Assembly: GCA_030428745.1 (NCBI GenBank)
Contig: JAUIEG010000136.1
Coordinates: 1 to 6,954, forward strand
DNA length: 6,954 bases
Direction of reading: 5' to 3'
DNA from: Alphaproteobacteria bacterium
GTDB lineage: Bacteria > Pseudomonadota > Alphaproteobacteria > Caulobacterales > Parvularculaceae
A program made the translations under genes and the position numbers. Shown here piece after piece: positions 1 to 5,146 of the stretch (position 1 is the first letter of the stretch; every line of letters begins with the position of its first letter). The notes under the pieces were generated by a model. That model did no database searches. It saw only the letters and a program-made list of their open reading frames with translations, and had not been told where the DNA came from.

Positions 1-396
1 CTGCGCAACGGCGAGCGTCGGCGGAATGTTATCGCCCGGATGCGAATAATCAGCGGCGAGAAACGTGTCGTGATAGTCGAGCTCACGCACTGCGGTGCCG
101 TTGGCCCAGGCCGCCCATTCAGCGCAAACCGTGTGCTCCGCCGGCAAACCGAACAGCGTTGCGCCGCCAGCCCGAAGATGCGTATTGGCCATGGCGCGCG
201 CCGATTTAATCGGCCCCCGGTTAAGCGATGCGATCGCGACCGAGGCGTTATCGATGATCCGGTTGATGATCATGTCTGTCGCCTCGGCGTCGACCTCCAC
301 GGGGTCAGCCGCGACGGCGGCGATCTTCCAGGCGAGCTGGTCTTCGCGCTTCAGATTGTCTTTGGAGCGATGGGCGCGGACGTCATGGATTTCCAT
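1..396 (-). CDS. prpD: 2-methylcitrate dehydratase PrpD, N-terminal part (cut by window edge)
   Basis: MmgE/PrpD-family protein. PrpD dehydrates 2-methylcitrate to 2-methyl-cis-aconitate in the cytoplasmic methylcitrate cycle, which disposes of propionyl-CoA. The first 132 residues are present and the frame stays open to base 1, so the C-terminal two thirds or more lie outside. Recognisable stretches are LAWKIAAVAADPVEV (about 21-35), DNASVAIASLNRGP (49-62), AEWAAWANGTAVRELDYHD (92-110) and the conserved DTFLAADYSHPGDNIPP (110-126), which belongs to the family's substrate-binding region. The ATG at 396 is preceded by AAAGAGG at about 6 nt spacing, which supports this start. The gene follows the acyltransferase gene by 183 nt and probably has its own promoter. 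Whether prpB or prpC lie beyond the edge cannot be seen. The family also holds other dehydratases and isomerases, but the match in this region is to true PrpD of alphaproteobacteria, judged from memory of the family. Confidence 0.9.
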   Translation of the reverse strand, partial: MEIHDVRAHRSKDNLKREDQLAWKIAAVAADPVEVDAEATDMIINRIIDNASVAIASLNRGPIKSARAMANTHLRAGGATLFGLPAEHTVCAEWAAWANGTAVRELDYHDTFLAADYSHPGDNIPPTLAVAQ

Positions 397-421
397 TAAA
401 ACCTCTTTGATTTGGACTTGG

Positions 422-444
422 CGGGCGCGGGGCTTCAGCGCCCG
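422..444 (-). promoter_or_regulatory. GC-rich hairpin in the prpD leader
   Basis: A 7-bp inverted repeat CGGGCGC (422-428) / GCGCCCG (438-444) encloses a 9-nt loop. It lies 26-48 nt upstream of the prpD ATG and would fold in the prpD 5' leader if transcription starts near 450. No T-run follows on the minus strand, so it does not look like an intrinsic terminator of the upstream acyltransferase gene. Its role is unknown and it may be chance in GC-rich DNA. Confidence 0.3.
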
Positions 445-457
445 AAAACGGTTGGCC

Positions 458-488
458 GCTATCTGCGCCGCCTGCGACAAGCTGTCAA
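458..488 (-). promoter_or_regulatory. possible prpD promoter (good -35, weak -10)
   Basis: The minus strand carries a consensus -35 hexamer TTGACA (483-488). At 17-19 bp spacing the -10 region only offers poor matches (CAGATA at 460-465 or GATAGC at 458-463). It sits about 60-90 nt upstream of the prpD start. The -35 is clear, but the promoter as a whole is tentative. Confidence 0.3.
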
Positions 489-525
489 AGGATCAGGGGT
501 GGGGAAAACGGCGGCATAACGCCTC

Positions 526-540
526 TGGAAAACTTTTCCA
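526..540. promoter_or_regulatory. perfect 15-bp palindrome, candidate operator upstream of prpD
   Basis: TGGAAAACTTTTCCA is a perfect inverted repeat (7-bp arms around one central base) in the 183-bp gap between the acyltransferase and prpD genes. It lies about 40 bp upstream of the TTGACA -35 candidate. The size and symmetry fit a dimeric regulator's site, possibly an activator given its position. No regulator can be named from the sequence. Confidence 0.35.
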
Positions 541-579
541 TAAATATCAGCGCATTAGGTAAAGCAACTGACGCTGTGG

Positions 580-1644
580 CTAGAGCCGCATCATGGCGAT
601 CAGGAGCCCCCCGGCCCCACCCAGAGCGACCAGCCCATAGGCGATAATGGCTGTAGCTCGCCCGCGCGCGGGCGTGAACCAGTCGTTCCGCCGTTTGCGT
701 ATCGGCTCATCGATCGCGAGGTATAAAAGCGACGCAATCGCCAGATTGAGAATGACGCTGAGCAACACGGTCACGATTAGTTGGTGTTCGGGAAAGCCCA
801 GCGCGACCTCTCGCGCGAAGAAAACCCCGATCCACTGATTGAGATAGAGCGGATAGGAAACACCGCCGGCGAAAGCGCCGATCCGGGATTTCTTTCCGGC
901 GCGGGCCAACAGGAGAACCACTGAAACCGCTGCAAACGGCGCGATGCGCAAATATTCTCCAGGAAAGCGGAAATAGAGCAACACGCAAAAGAAAAACACA
1001 CCCGCAAATAAGCCCGGCGCCATGCCTTTGAGATGCCAGTCGCCAAAACGCCGGCGCAGAACCGCCGCAAGAACCCCAAGCGCAATTGATCCGTAAAACG
1101 TCTCAAGCGCGATCGCTAACACCGCGAGCGCCGCCCACATGCCGGGCATGCGCCCCCATCGCGCAAACAGGATCATCAATGGCGCAAACAGGTAAAACTG
1201 CTCTTCGACACTGAGGCTCCAGAAAATAACGCCGGCGCCGCGAAGCGGCAGGTCTGCATTGATCTCTTCGATGCGTGGCGAGATAAACCAGTTATGGGTG
1301 TAGGTGACGTCGTAGAAAAGATATTCGAACCAATGCGCGTCGGCCGGCTCATTCGTCAGGCTCATACCGAACACCAGGGCGACGGCGAAAAAATAAGGCG
1401 CCCATATTCGCATCGCCCTGTTGAAATAAAACCGCGGCAGTGTTGACGCGTCACTGTCGAGAAGAATGCCGCCGATGAGCCAGCCGCTCAGTGCAAAGAA
1501 CACCTGAACGGCGAAGTTTCCGATATTTTCGTCGGTCACCGCTCCGGCATGAAACAGAGCCACCGTCAGCGCCAACCCAAGGCGCAGCCAGTCAAAAGCC
1601 GGAAAATATTCCGGCGCGCTCATCCCTATTTTGCTTTGGCTCAT
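580..1644 (-). CDS. acyltransferase-3 family membrane protein (OafA/YrhL type)
   Basis: A 354-residue integral membrane protein of the acyltransferase-3 family. Members move acetyl, succinyl or similar acyl groups onto extracytoplasmic glycans, lipopolysaccharide or antibiotics. Family features are the early DWLRLGLALTVALFHAG with the catalytic-type His32, VFFALSGWLIGGILL (48-62), RFYFNRAMRIWAPYF (71-85), FWSLSVEEQFYLFAPL (141-156), SYPLYLNQW (263-271) and the closing IDEPIRKRR (311-319). About ten hydrophobic segments are visible. In the 263-271 motif many relatives have a His after SYSLYL, and here Asn-Gln stands instead. The start is uncertain: neither Met1 nor Met8 (ATG at 1623) has a good ribosome binding site, and Met8 directly precedes the conserved APEYFPAFDWLR region. 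The gene lies 58 nt after the TSUP gene on the same strand. No glycan-synthesis genes adjoin, so the substrate is unknown. Confidence 0.88.
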   Translation of the reverse strand: MSQSKIGMSAPEYFPAFDWLRLGLALTVALFHAGAVTDENIGNFAVQVFFALSGWLIGGILLDSDASTLPRFYFNRAMRIWAPYFFAVALVFGMSLTNEPADAHWFEYLFYDVTYTHNWFISPRIEEINADLPLRGAGVIFWSLSVEEQFYLFAPLMILFARWGRMPGMWAALAVLAIALETFYGSIALGVLAAVLRRRFGDWHLKGMAPGLFAGVFFFCVLLYFRFPGEYLRIAPFAAVSVVLLLARAGKKSRIGAFAGGVSYPLYLNQWIGVFFAREVALGFPEHQLIVTVLLSVILNLAIASLLYLAIDEPIRKRRNDWFTPARGRATAIIAYGLVALGGAGGLLIAMMRL

Positions 1645-1662
1645 TCCGGCGCCGCATCATTT

Positions 1663-1684
1663 CCGCGACGGTGTTCCGTCACGG
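1663..1684. terminator. strong hairpin between TSUP and acyltransferase genes
   Basis: A 9-bp stem (1663-1671 with 1676-1684, one mismatch on the plus strand that becomes a G-U pair in minus-strand RNA) closes a 4-nt loop. It sits 19 nt after the TSUP stop codon. In the direction of the flanking genes no U-run follows, so it would be a poor intrinsic terminator. It could instead act as a 3'-end stabilising or attenuating structure. TTTT follows it only on the plus strand, where there is no gene to terminate. Confidence 0.35.
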
Positions 1685-1702
1685 TTTTGCAGCGTCGCCG
1701 CA

Positions 1703-2452
1703 TCAGAAAAACAAAAGCTTAACCGCCATGGCGATGAGCGCGAGATAAAAGACCTTTTTGATCAGGGCCTCCCCTTTGGTGACCGCCGAATGCGCCCCGA
1801 GCCAACCGCCCACCGCATAACCGGCGGCGAGCGCAAAGCCCAGCGCCCATTCGATTTTCACCTGACTCGCAAAGACGGCGAGCGACACGAAGGAAAACAC
1901 AAGCGCCACGAAAACCTTGTGCATATTGGCGCGGACAAGATCGAGCCCCATAACGCGGTTGAGGATCGGCAACTGGATGAGGCCAACGCCAATCTGAATG
2001 AAGCCGCCCCAAAAGCCAGCGCCGACAAACAGAAGGTGGCCAAGCAACAGGTTCTTGGCTTTACCGCCCGCTTCAACAGGCTTCTGGCCAACGCCCGTCA
2101 TCATAATCACCATGACGCTGAGCATGATGAGCGCGAGCGTGCGCTCGAACCATACGCCGTCGAGCCTCACCCCGACATTGGCGCCGCAAAAGGCGCCAAC
2201 AGCCGCACAGGCGGCAAGTGAAGCGCTCAGTTTGAAATCGGAAAAGCCTTTGCGGAAAAATCCGGTAACCGCGGAAATATTTTGCGCGATGATGCCGATA
2301 CGGTTGGTGCCATTGGCGACAGGCCCCGGCATGCCGAGAAACACCATGACCGGCACGGTGAGAATCGACCCGCCGCCCGCGAGCACATTGATCCAGCCTG
2401 AGGCAATGCCCGCGGCGAAAAGTAATGCAGCTTTCCAGAGTTCTATTTCCAT
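1703..2452 (-). CDS. TSUP-family (TauE/SafE-type) membrane transporter
   Basis: A 249-residue inner-membrane protein of the TSUP (DUF81) family, whose characterised members export sulfite, sulfoacetate or other organosulfur anions. The two family repeats are visible: an N-terminal one with GWINVLAGGGSILTVPVM (19-36) and VANGTNRIGI (45-54), and a second with GFWGGFIQIGVGLIQLPIL (146-164) and VRANMHKVF (173-181). Seven or eight hydrophobic helices are spread along the chain and the length is typical. The ATG at 2452 has no convincing ribosome binding site, and no better in-frame start is visible. It lies 44 nt downstream of the DCC gene and may be read from the same transcript. Sulfite export would fit the sulfate-activation genes at the other end of the window, but they are on the opposite strand more than 2.5 kb away, so the link is weak. 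Substrate assignment is not possible from sequence alone. Confidence 0.9.
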   Translation of the reverse strand: MEIELWKAALLFAAGIASGWINVLAGGGSILTVPVMVFLGMPGPVANGTNRIGIIAQNISAVTGFFRKGFSDFKLSASLAACAAVGAFCGANVGVRLDGVWFERTLALIMLSVMVIMMTGVGQKPVEAGGKAKNLLLGHLLFVGAGFWGGFIQIGVGLIQLPILNRVMGLDLVRANMHKVFVALVFSFVSLAVFASQVKIEWALGFALAAGYAVGGWLGAHSAVTKGEALIKKVFYLALIAMAVKLLFF

Positions 2453-2496
2453 GGCGGGGACTTAGCCTGTTCACCGGGGCCGCGCCAGAAGCAGGA

Positions 2497-2976
2497 CTAC
2501 GACAATGTCAGAAACCGGCCCCTTGTGGCGTCGTCCGGCGCAAAACAGGTCTCATGCGCCCCGAACCAGCCGATGCGATTGCGCTGAACGAAATCATAAA
2601 CACGGTCGCCAATGAAATCGGGCAAGATGCGCCCCAGCGCACCCAGCCATTTCCATGGCGCCGGCATGAGGCGCGCCGCCTTGCAGACGCCGCGCCAGCG
2701 CAGAAACGGTTTTCCGTCCGCCAGCACCATGAACGTGTCGAACGCATCGGGGTCGAGCCCGTAATGAACATAAAGCGCGCGCGGAACCGGCTCCTGGATC
2801 GCGGCGAACACCGCCTCCCCGTCCGGATCGCGCGCCATCATCCACTGGACGCCGGAAGAACACAGAACGCAGTGGCCGTCGAAGATCACGAGCGGTTTTG
2901 AGTCGTCGAAGGAGGGAACGCCGGGGTCGTTGCGGTAGGTGTATTGCGGATGCTTTTCATTTTGATCAGGCGGCAT
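2497..2976 (-). CDS. thiol-disulfide oxidoreductase-like DCC family protein (DUF393)
   Basis: A 159-residue DCC-family (DUF393) protein. The family is named for its N-terminal D-x-x-C-x-x-C signature, seen here as FDGHCVLC with Cys36 and Cys39. Family-typical regions follow: VQWMMARDPDGEAVFAAIQEP (about 43-63), the VLADG strand (84-88), RVYDFVQRNRIGWFG (125-139) and a C-terminal HETCF with a third Cys. The family is predicted to do thiol-disulfide chemistry, but few members have a proven role. The ATG at 2976 is preferred: it gives an 11-nt overlap with the end of the desaturase gene, which suggests translational coupling. An upstream in-frame ATG at 3033 would add 19 residues of non-family sequence lying wholly inside the desaturase gene. 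Only weak ribosome binding sites are visible for either. Confidence 0.88.
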   Translation of the reverse strand: MPPDQNEKHPQYTYRNDPGVPSFDDSKPLVIFDGHCVLCSSGVQWMMARDPDGEAVFAAIQEPVPRALYVHYGLDPDAFDTFMVLADGKPFLRWRGVCKAARLMPAPWKWLGALGRILPDFIGDRVYDFVQRNRIGWFGAHETCFAPDDATRGRFLTLS

Positions 2977-3952
2977 TAAACATTCGGCGCCAAAGCCTTT
3001 TCCGGAGATCACACACCTTCCAGCCTGTTCCATCGATAGGGAGCCTCAATAGCTCTTTTCTTTTGGGCATAGATTCCGGTGTCCTGATTTCGCTGGCAAA
3101 GCCAAATCTTTCAAGCAGCAAGATGAACCACCAACCTGGATCGGGTTGGCCGGGCAGCAATCCAATCTTCGCGGAACCTGGAAAAGCATGATGATTGTTA
3201 TGCCAGCTCTCGCCCATGCTGATGAGACCTGCGATTCGCACATCCCGGCCCTGCACGCTCGCATTGGTCACACGCCATGACATATCGCCGTCGGTTTCGC
3301 GATATTCATGGTGCGCGTAGTGGCCAACGAGCCAATGACCAGTAACACTTACGGCGACACGTACCGAAACGCCCCAGATCACGTAGCCCCAGCCGCCCAT
3401 CGCATATAGCAGCAACGCGAGAAGCGCCTGCTGGAGCATCCATGTGCGCTCCATCCAGTCGTAGACACGATCATTCGCCAGCCGTGCTTCCAGCGCAAAC
3501 TCCGGAGGACGCTTCAGGACGATATCGCAATGCACCTGCCATAAATAATCAGTGAGAATGCCACGGCGGTGGCACAAATAATCATGACAGACTTTCTGAC
3601 GTTGCGCCCAGTCGCGGAGATCATGCTGGCGCATCATGCCGAACGGGCCCGCCATGCCGACGAGAACCCCCAGATAAACCAATGCGTATTCAAGCCACAG
3701 CGGACACGAAAAGCTGTTATGGATGAGGCGCCGATGCATGCCGACCGAATGCCCGGCGCAGAGCGTTACGACTGTCAGCGCTAGAAAGACAGCCAAGGCA
3801 TCCCAACTGACAGTGAGCGGCGCGAAAATGATCGCGGATATTGTCATCGTCAGCATCCACATTGATTTCACCGGGGCCCATTTTACGAAGCCGTCACCAG
3901 CATCGGCGTTGTCGAGGCCGACAATCCGGTCAGATCCCTTCACGATATCCAT
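2966..3952 (-). CDS. acyl-CoA desaturase-like membrane di-iron enzyme
   Basis: A 328-residue membrane fatty-acid desaturase-like protein. Such enzymes use a histidine-bound di-iron centre and O2 to introduce a double bond into an acyl chain at the inner membrane. A first His box HSVGMH (68-73) and a third box HNNHH (251-255, within GESWHNNHHAFPGS) are clear, and further His residues occur at GHWLVGHYAHH (205-215). The canonical middle HXXHH is not obvious. In its place is QHDLRDWAQRQ (109-119) followed by CHDYLCHRR (122-130), as I recall from an alphaproteobacterial branch of the family. Hydrophobic helices lie at about 33-48, 52-66, 87-104, 173-186 and 189-204. The start has GAGAGG about 9 nt upstream. 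It begins 13 nt after the DUF3429 stop and overlaps the DCC gene by 11 nt, which indicates an operon. The substrate and double-bond position cannot be told. Confidence 0.87.
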   Translation of the reverse strand: MDIVKGSDRIVGLDNADAGDGFVKWAPVKSMWMLTMTISAIIFAPLTVSWDALAVFLALTVVTLCAGHSVGMHRRLIHNSFSCPLWLEYALVYLGVLVGMAGPFGMMRQHDLRDWAQRQKVCHDYLCHRRGILTDYLWQVHCDIVLKRPPEFALEARLANDRVYDWMERTWMLQQALLALLLYAMGGWGYVIWGVSVRVAVSVTGHWLVGHYAHHEYRETDGDMSWRVTNASVQGRDVRIAGLISMGESWHNNHHAFPGSAKIGLLPGQPDPGWWFILLLERFGFASEIRTPESMPKRKELLRLPIDGTGWKVCDLRKRLWRRMFNAA

Positions 3953-3965
3953 TTTTCACAGCCTC

Positions 3966-4481
3966 TCATCCCAACCTCCCCACAATCGCAATCAGGAACG
4001 CCAGTTCGATCAGCACGGTGAGCGGCAGGCGCACAGCGAGATACCAGGCGGGCGCGCCGGAGCCGCGGCGGGTCGCATTAAGGTCATCGATAAGTAGCAG
4101 CGCCGTGACAATCATGATCGCGGCGAATTTCCAGTAGACGCCCGCGACAGGGACAAACAACGGCAACGCCGCCAGCAAGGGCAAGGCGGCGCCGAGAAGC
4201 GCGCGCATGGTTGGACCGCCCTCCTTCATCACTGCGACGCCCCAACGGACGCCGCCGAAAAAGACAATCATCGCTGCGCCGTAAAGGCTCATAAAGTGAG
4301 CTGCAAATTCGGCTCGTTCTCCACCCGCAACAATGATCAGGGCCGCCGAAATCAGCGGAGCCGAGGCAAGGTAAGCCAGAAGCTGCGCGGCGCCGGTGTC
4401 CGGTCCCGCAGCCCTTGATGCGCGACGAACATCCGCCTTGCGTCCAAAGCGGCGAAGTTCGAGTACGTCCGTGTAACCCAT
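3966..4481 (-). CDS. DUF3429 family membrane protein
   Basis: A 171-residue hydrophobic protein with about five transmembrane segments (roughly 34-52, 62-80, 94-112, 116-131, 147-168). The stretch LYGAAMIVFFGGVRWGVAV (66-84) is the hallmark of DUF3429, an uncharacterised inner-membrane family. A charged N-terminal stretch of about 30 residues (VLELRRFGRKADVRRASR within it) precedes the first helix and does not resemble what I recall of the family. Even so, the ATG at 4481 has an excellent AGGAGG at 5-6 nt, so this start is well supported. The gene sits 36 nt after the remnant stop of the regulator and 13 nt before the desaturase, so it is probably co-transcribed with both. The function is unknown. 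The context suggests a part in membrane lipid composition. Confidence 0.85.
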   Translation of the reverse strand: MGYTDVLELRRFGRKADVRRASRAAGPDTGAAQLLAYLASAPLISAALIIVAGGERAEFAAHFMSLYGAAMIVFFGGVRWGVAVMKEGGPTMRALLGAALPLLAALPLFVPVAGVYWKFAAIMIVTALLLIDDLNATRRGSGAPAWYLAVRLPLTVLIELAFLIAIVGRLG

Positions 4482-4517
4482 GATAGCCTCCTCTGGCTTG
4501 CCGGGCTCGGCGGCGCG

Positions 4518-4965
4518 CTAATGCGTCGTCTTCTTTCCGGCCTTTTCTTTCTTCGTGAACGGCGCGAGCAAATCGACGGCTCGCGCGCCAAGCTTCAACA
4601 GCGTCGAGCACCTGCGCCGCCGGGTCGAGTTCGCGGGCTTTGCGCATGGCGACGATGCGAGAAACCATCTCCCACATATCGCTCTCCGCCTCGTAGTGAT
4701 CGCGGCGATCGCCCGCCATTGGCGCCCGCTTCACAAGATTCCAGGTCAGCAATTCCTTGATGGAGTTGGAGACGTTCGAACGGGCTATGCCGAGCGTTTC
4801 GGCGATCTCTTCGGCGTTCAAAGGCCGGTCGCTGACCAGCAATAACGCATGGATCTGCGCCACCGAGCGATTAACGCCCCACTGTCCGCCCATATCGCCC
4901 CAATGGAGAATAAAGCGCTGGATCGCCGGGCTTGCTTCAAGCGTTTTTACAGTTATTTCTGTCAT
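4518..4965 (-). pseudogene. GbsR/MarR-type winged-helix regulator with frameshifted C-terminus
   Basis: The first 123 or so residues form a convincing GbsR-type (COG1510-like) regulator: QRFILHWGDMGGQWGVNRSV (16-35), QIHALLLVSDRPL (37-49), the helix-turn-helix EEIAETLGIARSNVSNSIKELL (52-73), a wing with GDRRDHYEA (85-93), then DMWEMVSRIVAMRKARELDP (96-115). After DPAAQVLDAV the frame turns non-homologous and runs on to a stop at 4084, through the DUF3429 gene out of frame. In the neighbouring frame LLKLGARAVDLLAPFTKK reads from about 4601 and ends at TAG 4518-4520. This resembles the expected family C-terminus. The locus is 30-60 residues short, which suggests an internal deletion with a +1 shift near 4595-4615 or an assembly error. 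The promoter and candidate operator are intact, so the HTH part may still be made. It probably controls the downstream operon and itself. Confidence 0.7.
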
Positions 4966-4972
4966 GACAGAA
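4957..4972. promoter_or_regulatory. perfect 16-bp palindrome over the regulator start codon, candidate autoregulatory operator
   Basis: TTCTGTCATGACAGAA is a perfect inverted repeat with 8-bp arms. Its centre is the CATG containing the regulator's start codon, and its right end touches the last base of the -10 box. Bound protein would block both promoter and translation start. MarR/GbsR-type dimers bind palindromes of this size, and autoregulation is common in the family, so the encoded regulator is the natural candidate ligand (inference). Confidence 0.6.
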
Positions 4973-5000
4973 TTTTATGAATAAAGAGGAGATTTGTCAA
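4972..5000 (-). promoter_or_regulatory. consensus sigma-70 promoter of the regulator gene, predicted leaderless
   Basis: On the minus strand TTGACA (4995-5000) and TAAAAT (4972-4977) are separated by exactly 17 bp. This is the best promoter in the window. Six bases (TCTGTC) separate the -10 box from the ATG, so the expected start point is the A of the start codon at 4965. There is no room for a Shine-Dalgarno sequence in the transcript, so a leaderless mRNA is predicted. It probably serves the regulator, DUF3429, desaturase and DCC genes. Confidence 0.7.
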
Positions 5001-5016
5001 GCAAGGAGCAAATCCA

Positions 5017-5030
5017 TGGGAAAATCCCCA
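5017..5030. repeat. TGGGAA...CCCA inverted repeat, copy 1 (cysD leader)
   Basis: TGGGAAAATCCCCA has 4-bp TGGG/CCCA arms, or GGGA/TCCC arms around AAA in another register. It resembles the repeat at 5133-5146, 116 bp downstream (about 11 helical turns). Both lie in the intergenic region ahead of cysD. They may be paired operators, but similarity by chance is possible. Confidence 0.3.
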
Positions 5031-5100
5031 CTTTTTAACAAGCAGATCCGGGATAACCACGTTCTGGATACAGATTACTTGCGCTTCCCACGAAACTGTG

Positions 5101-5120
5101 GTGCGGTATCGCAACCGCAC
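5101..5120 (+). promoter_or_regulatory. hairpin just upstream of cysD
   Basis: A perfect 7-bp stem GTGCGGT (5101-5107) / ACCGCAC (5114-5120) has a 6-nt loop ATCGCA. It ends 14 nt before the GGAAGG ribosome binding site of cysD. No T-run follows, so it is not an intrinsic terminator. It may be a leader structure influencing cysDN translation or an operator. I see no match to a known riboswitch class. Confidence 0.35.
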
Positions 5121-5132
5121 AATGATATTTCA

Positions 5133-5146
5133 TGGGAAGGTTCCCA
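5133..5146. repeat. TGGGAAGGTTCCCA inverted repeat over the cysD ribosome binding site, copy 2
   Basis: There are 6-bp arms TGGGAA/TTCCCA around GG, directly abutting the cysD ATG at 5147. The GGAAGG ribosome binding site (5135-5140) is inside it. As RNA, TGGG can pair with CCCA around a 6-nt loop and partly mask the site. As DNA it is a possible operator. It is related to the copy at 5017-5030. Confidence 0.35.

Noticed and set aside
1631..2221. 196-codon plus-strand ORF antisense to the TSUP gene
   Set aside because: It is His/Arg/Glu-rich, has no recognisable family, and mirrors a confidently identified transporter on the other strand. It is a shadow of GC-rich codon use.
2425..2901. Plus-strand ORF antisense to the DCC gene
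   Set aside because: It has no homology pattern and lies opposite a clear DCC-family protein.
2977..3033. Longer start for the DCC protein
   Set aside because: The 19 added residues lie entirely within the desaturase coding sequence and do not resemble the family. The 2976 start gives a typical short overlap.
4084..4517. Continuation of the regulator frame to a 293-residue product
   Set aside because: This part overlaps most of the DUF3429 gene in another frame, is Arg/Gly/Ser-rich with no family-like sequence, and the DUF3429 gene has its own excellent ribosome binding site. It is read as out-of-frame run-through rather than a real domain.
4978..5131. Sigma-70 promoter for cysDN on the plus strand
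   Set aside because: I searched for -35/-10 pairs (for example TTAACA at 5035 and GATACA near 5067) and none had acceptable spacing and match, so no promoter is claimed.
5132..5146. Upstream ATG for cysD adding MGRFP
   Set aside because: No ribosome binding site precedes it, while the ATG at 5147 has GGAAGG at 6 nt. The five added codons are the ribosome binding site itself.
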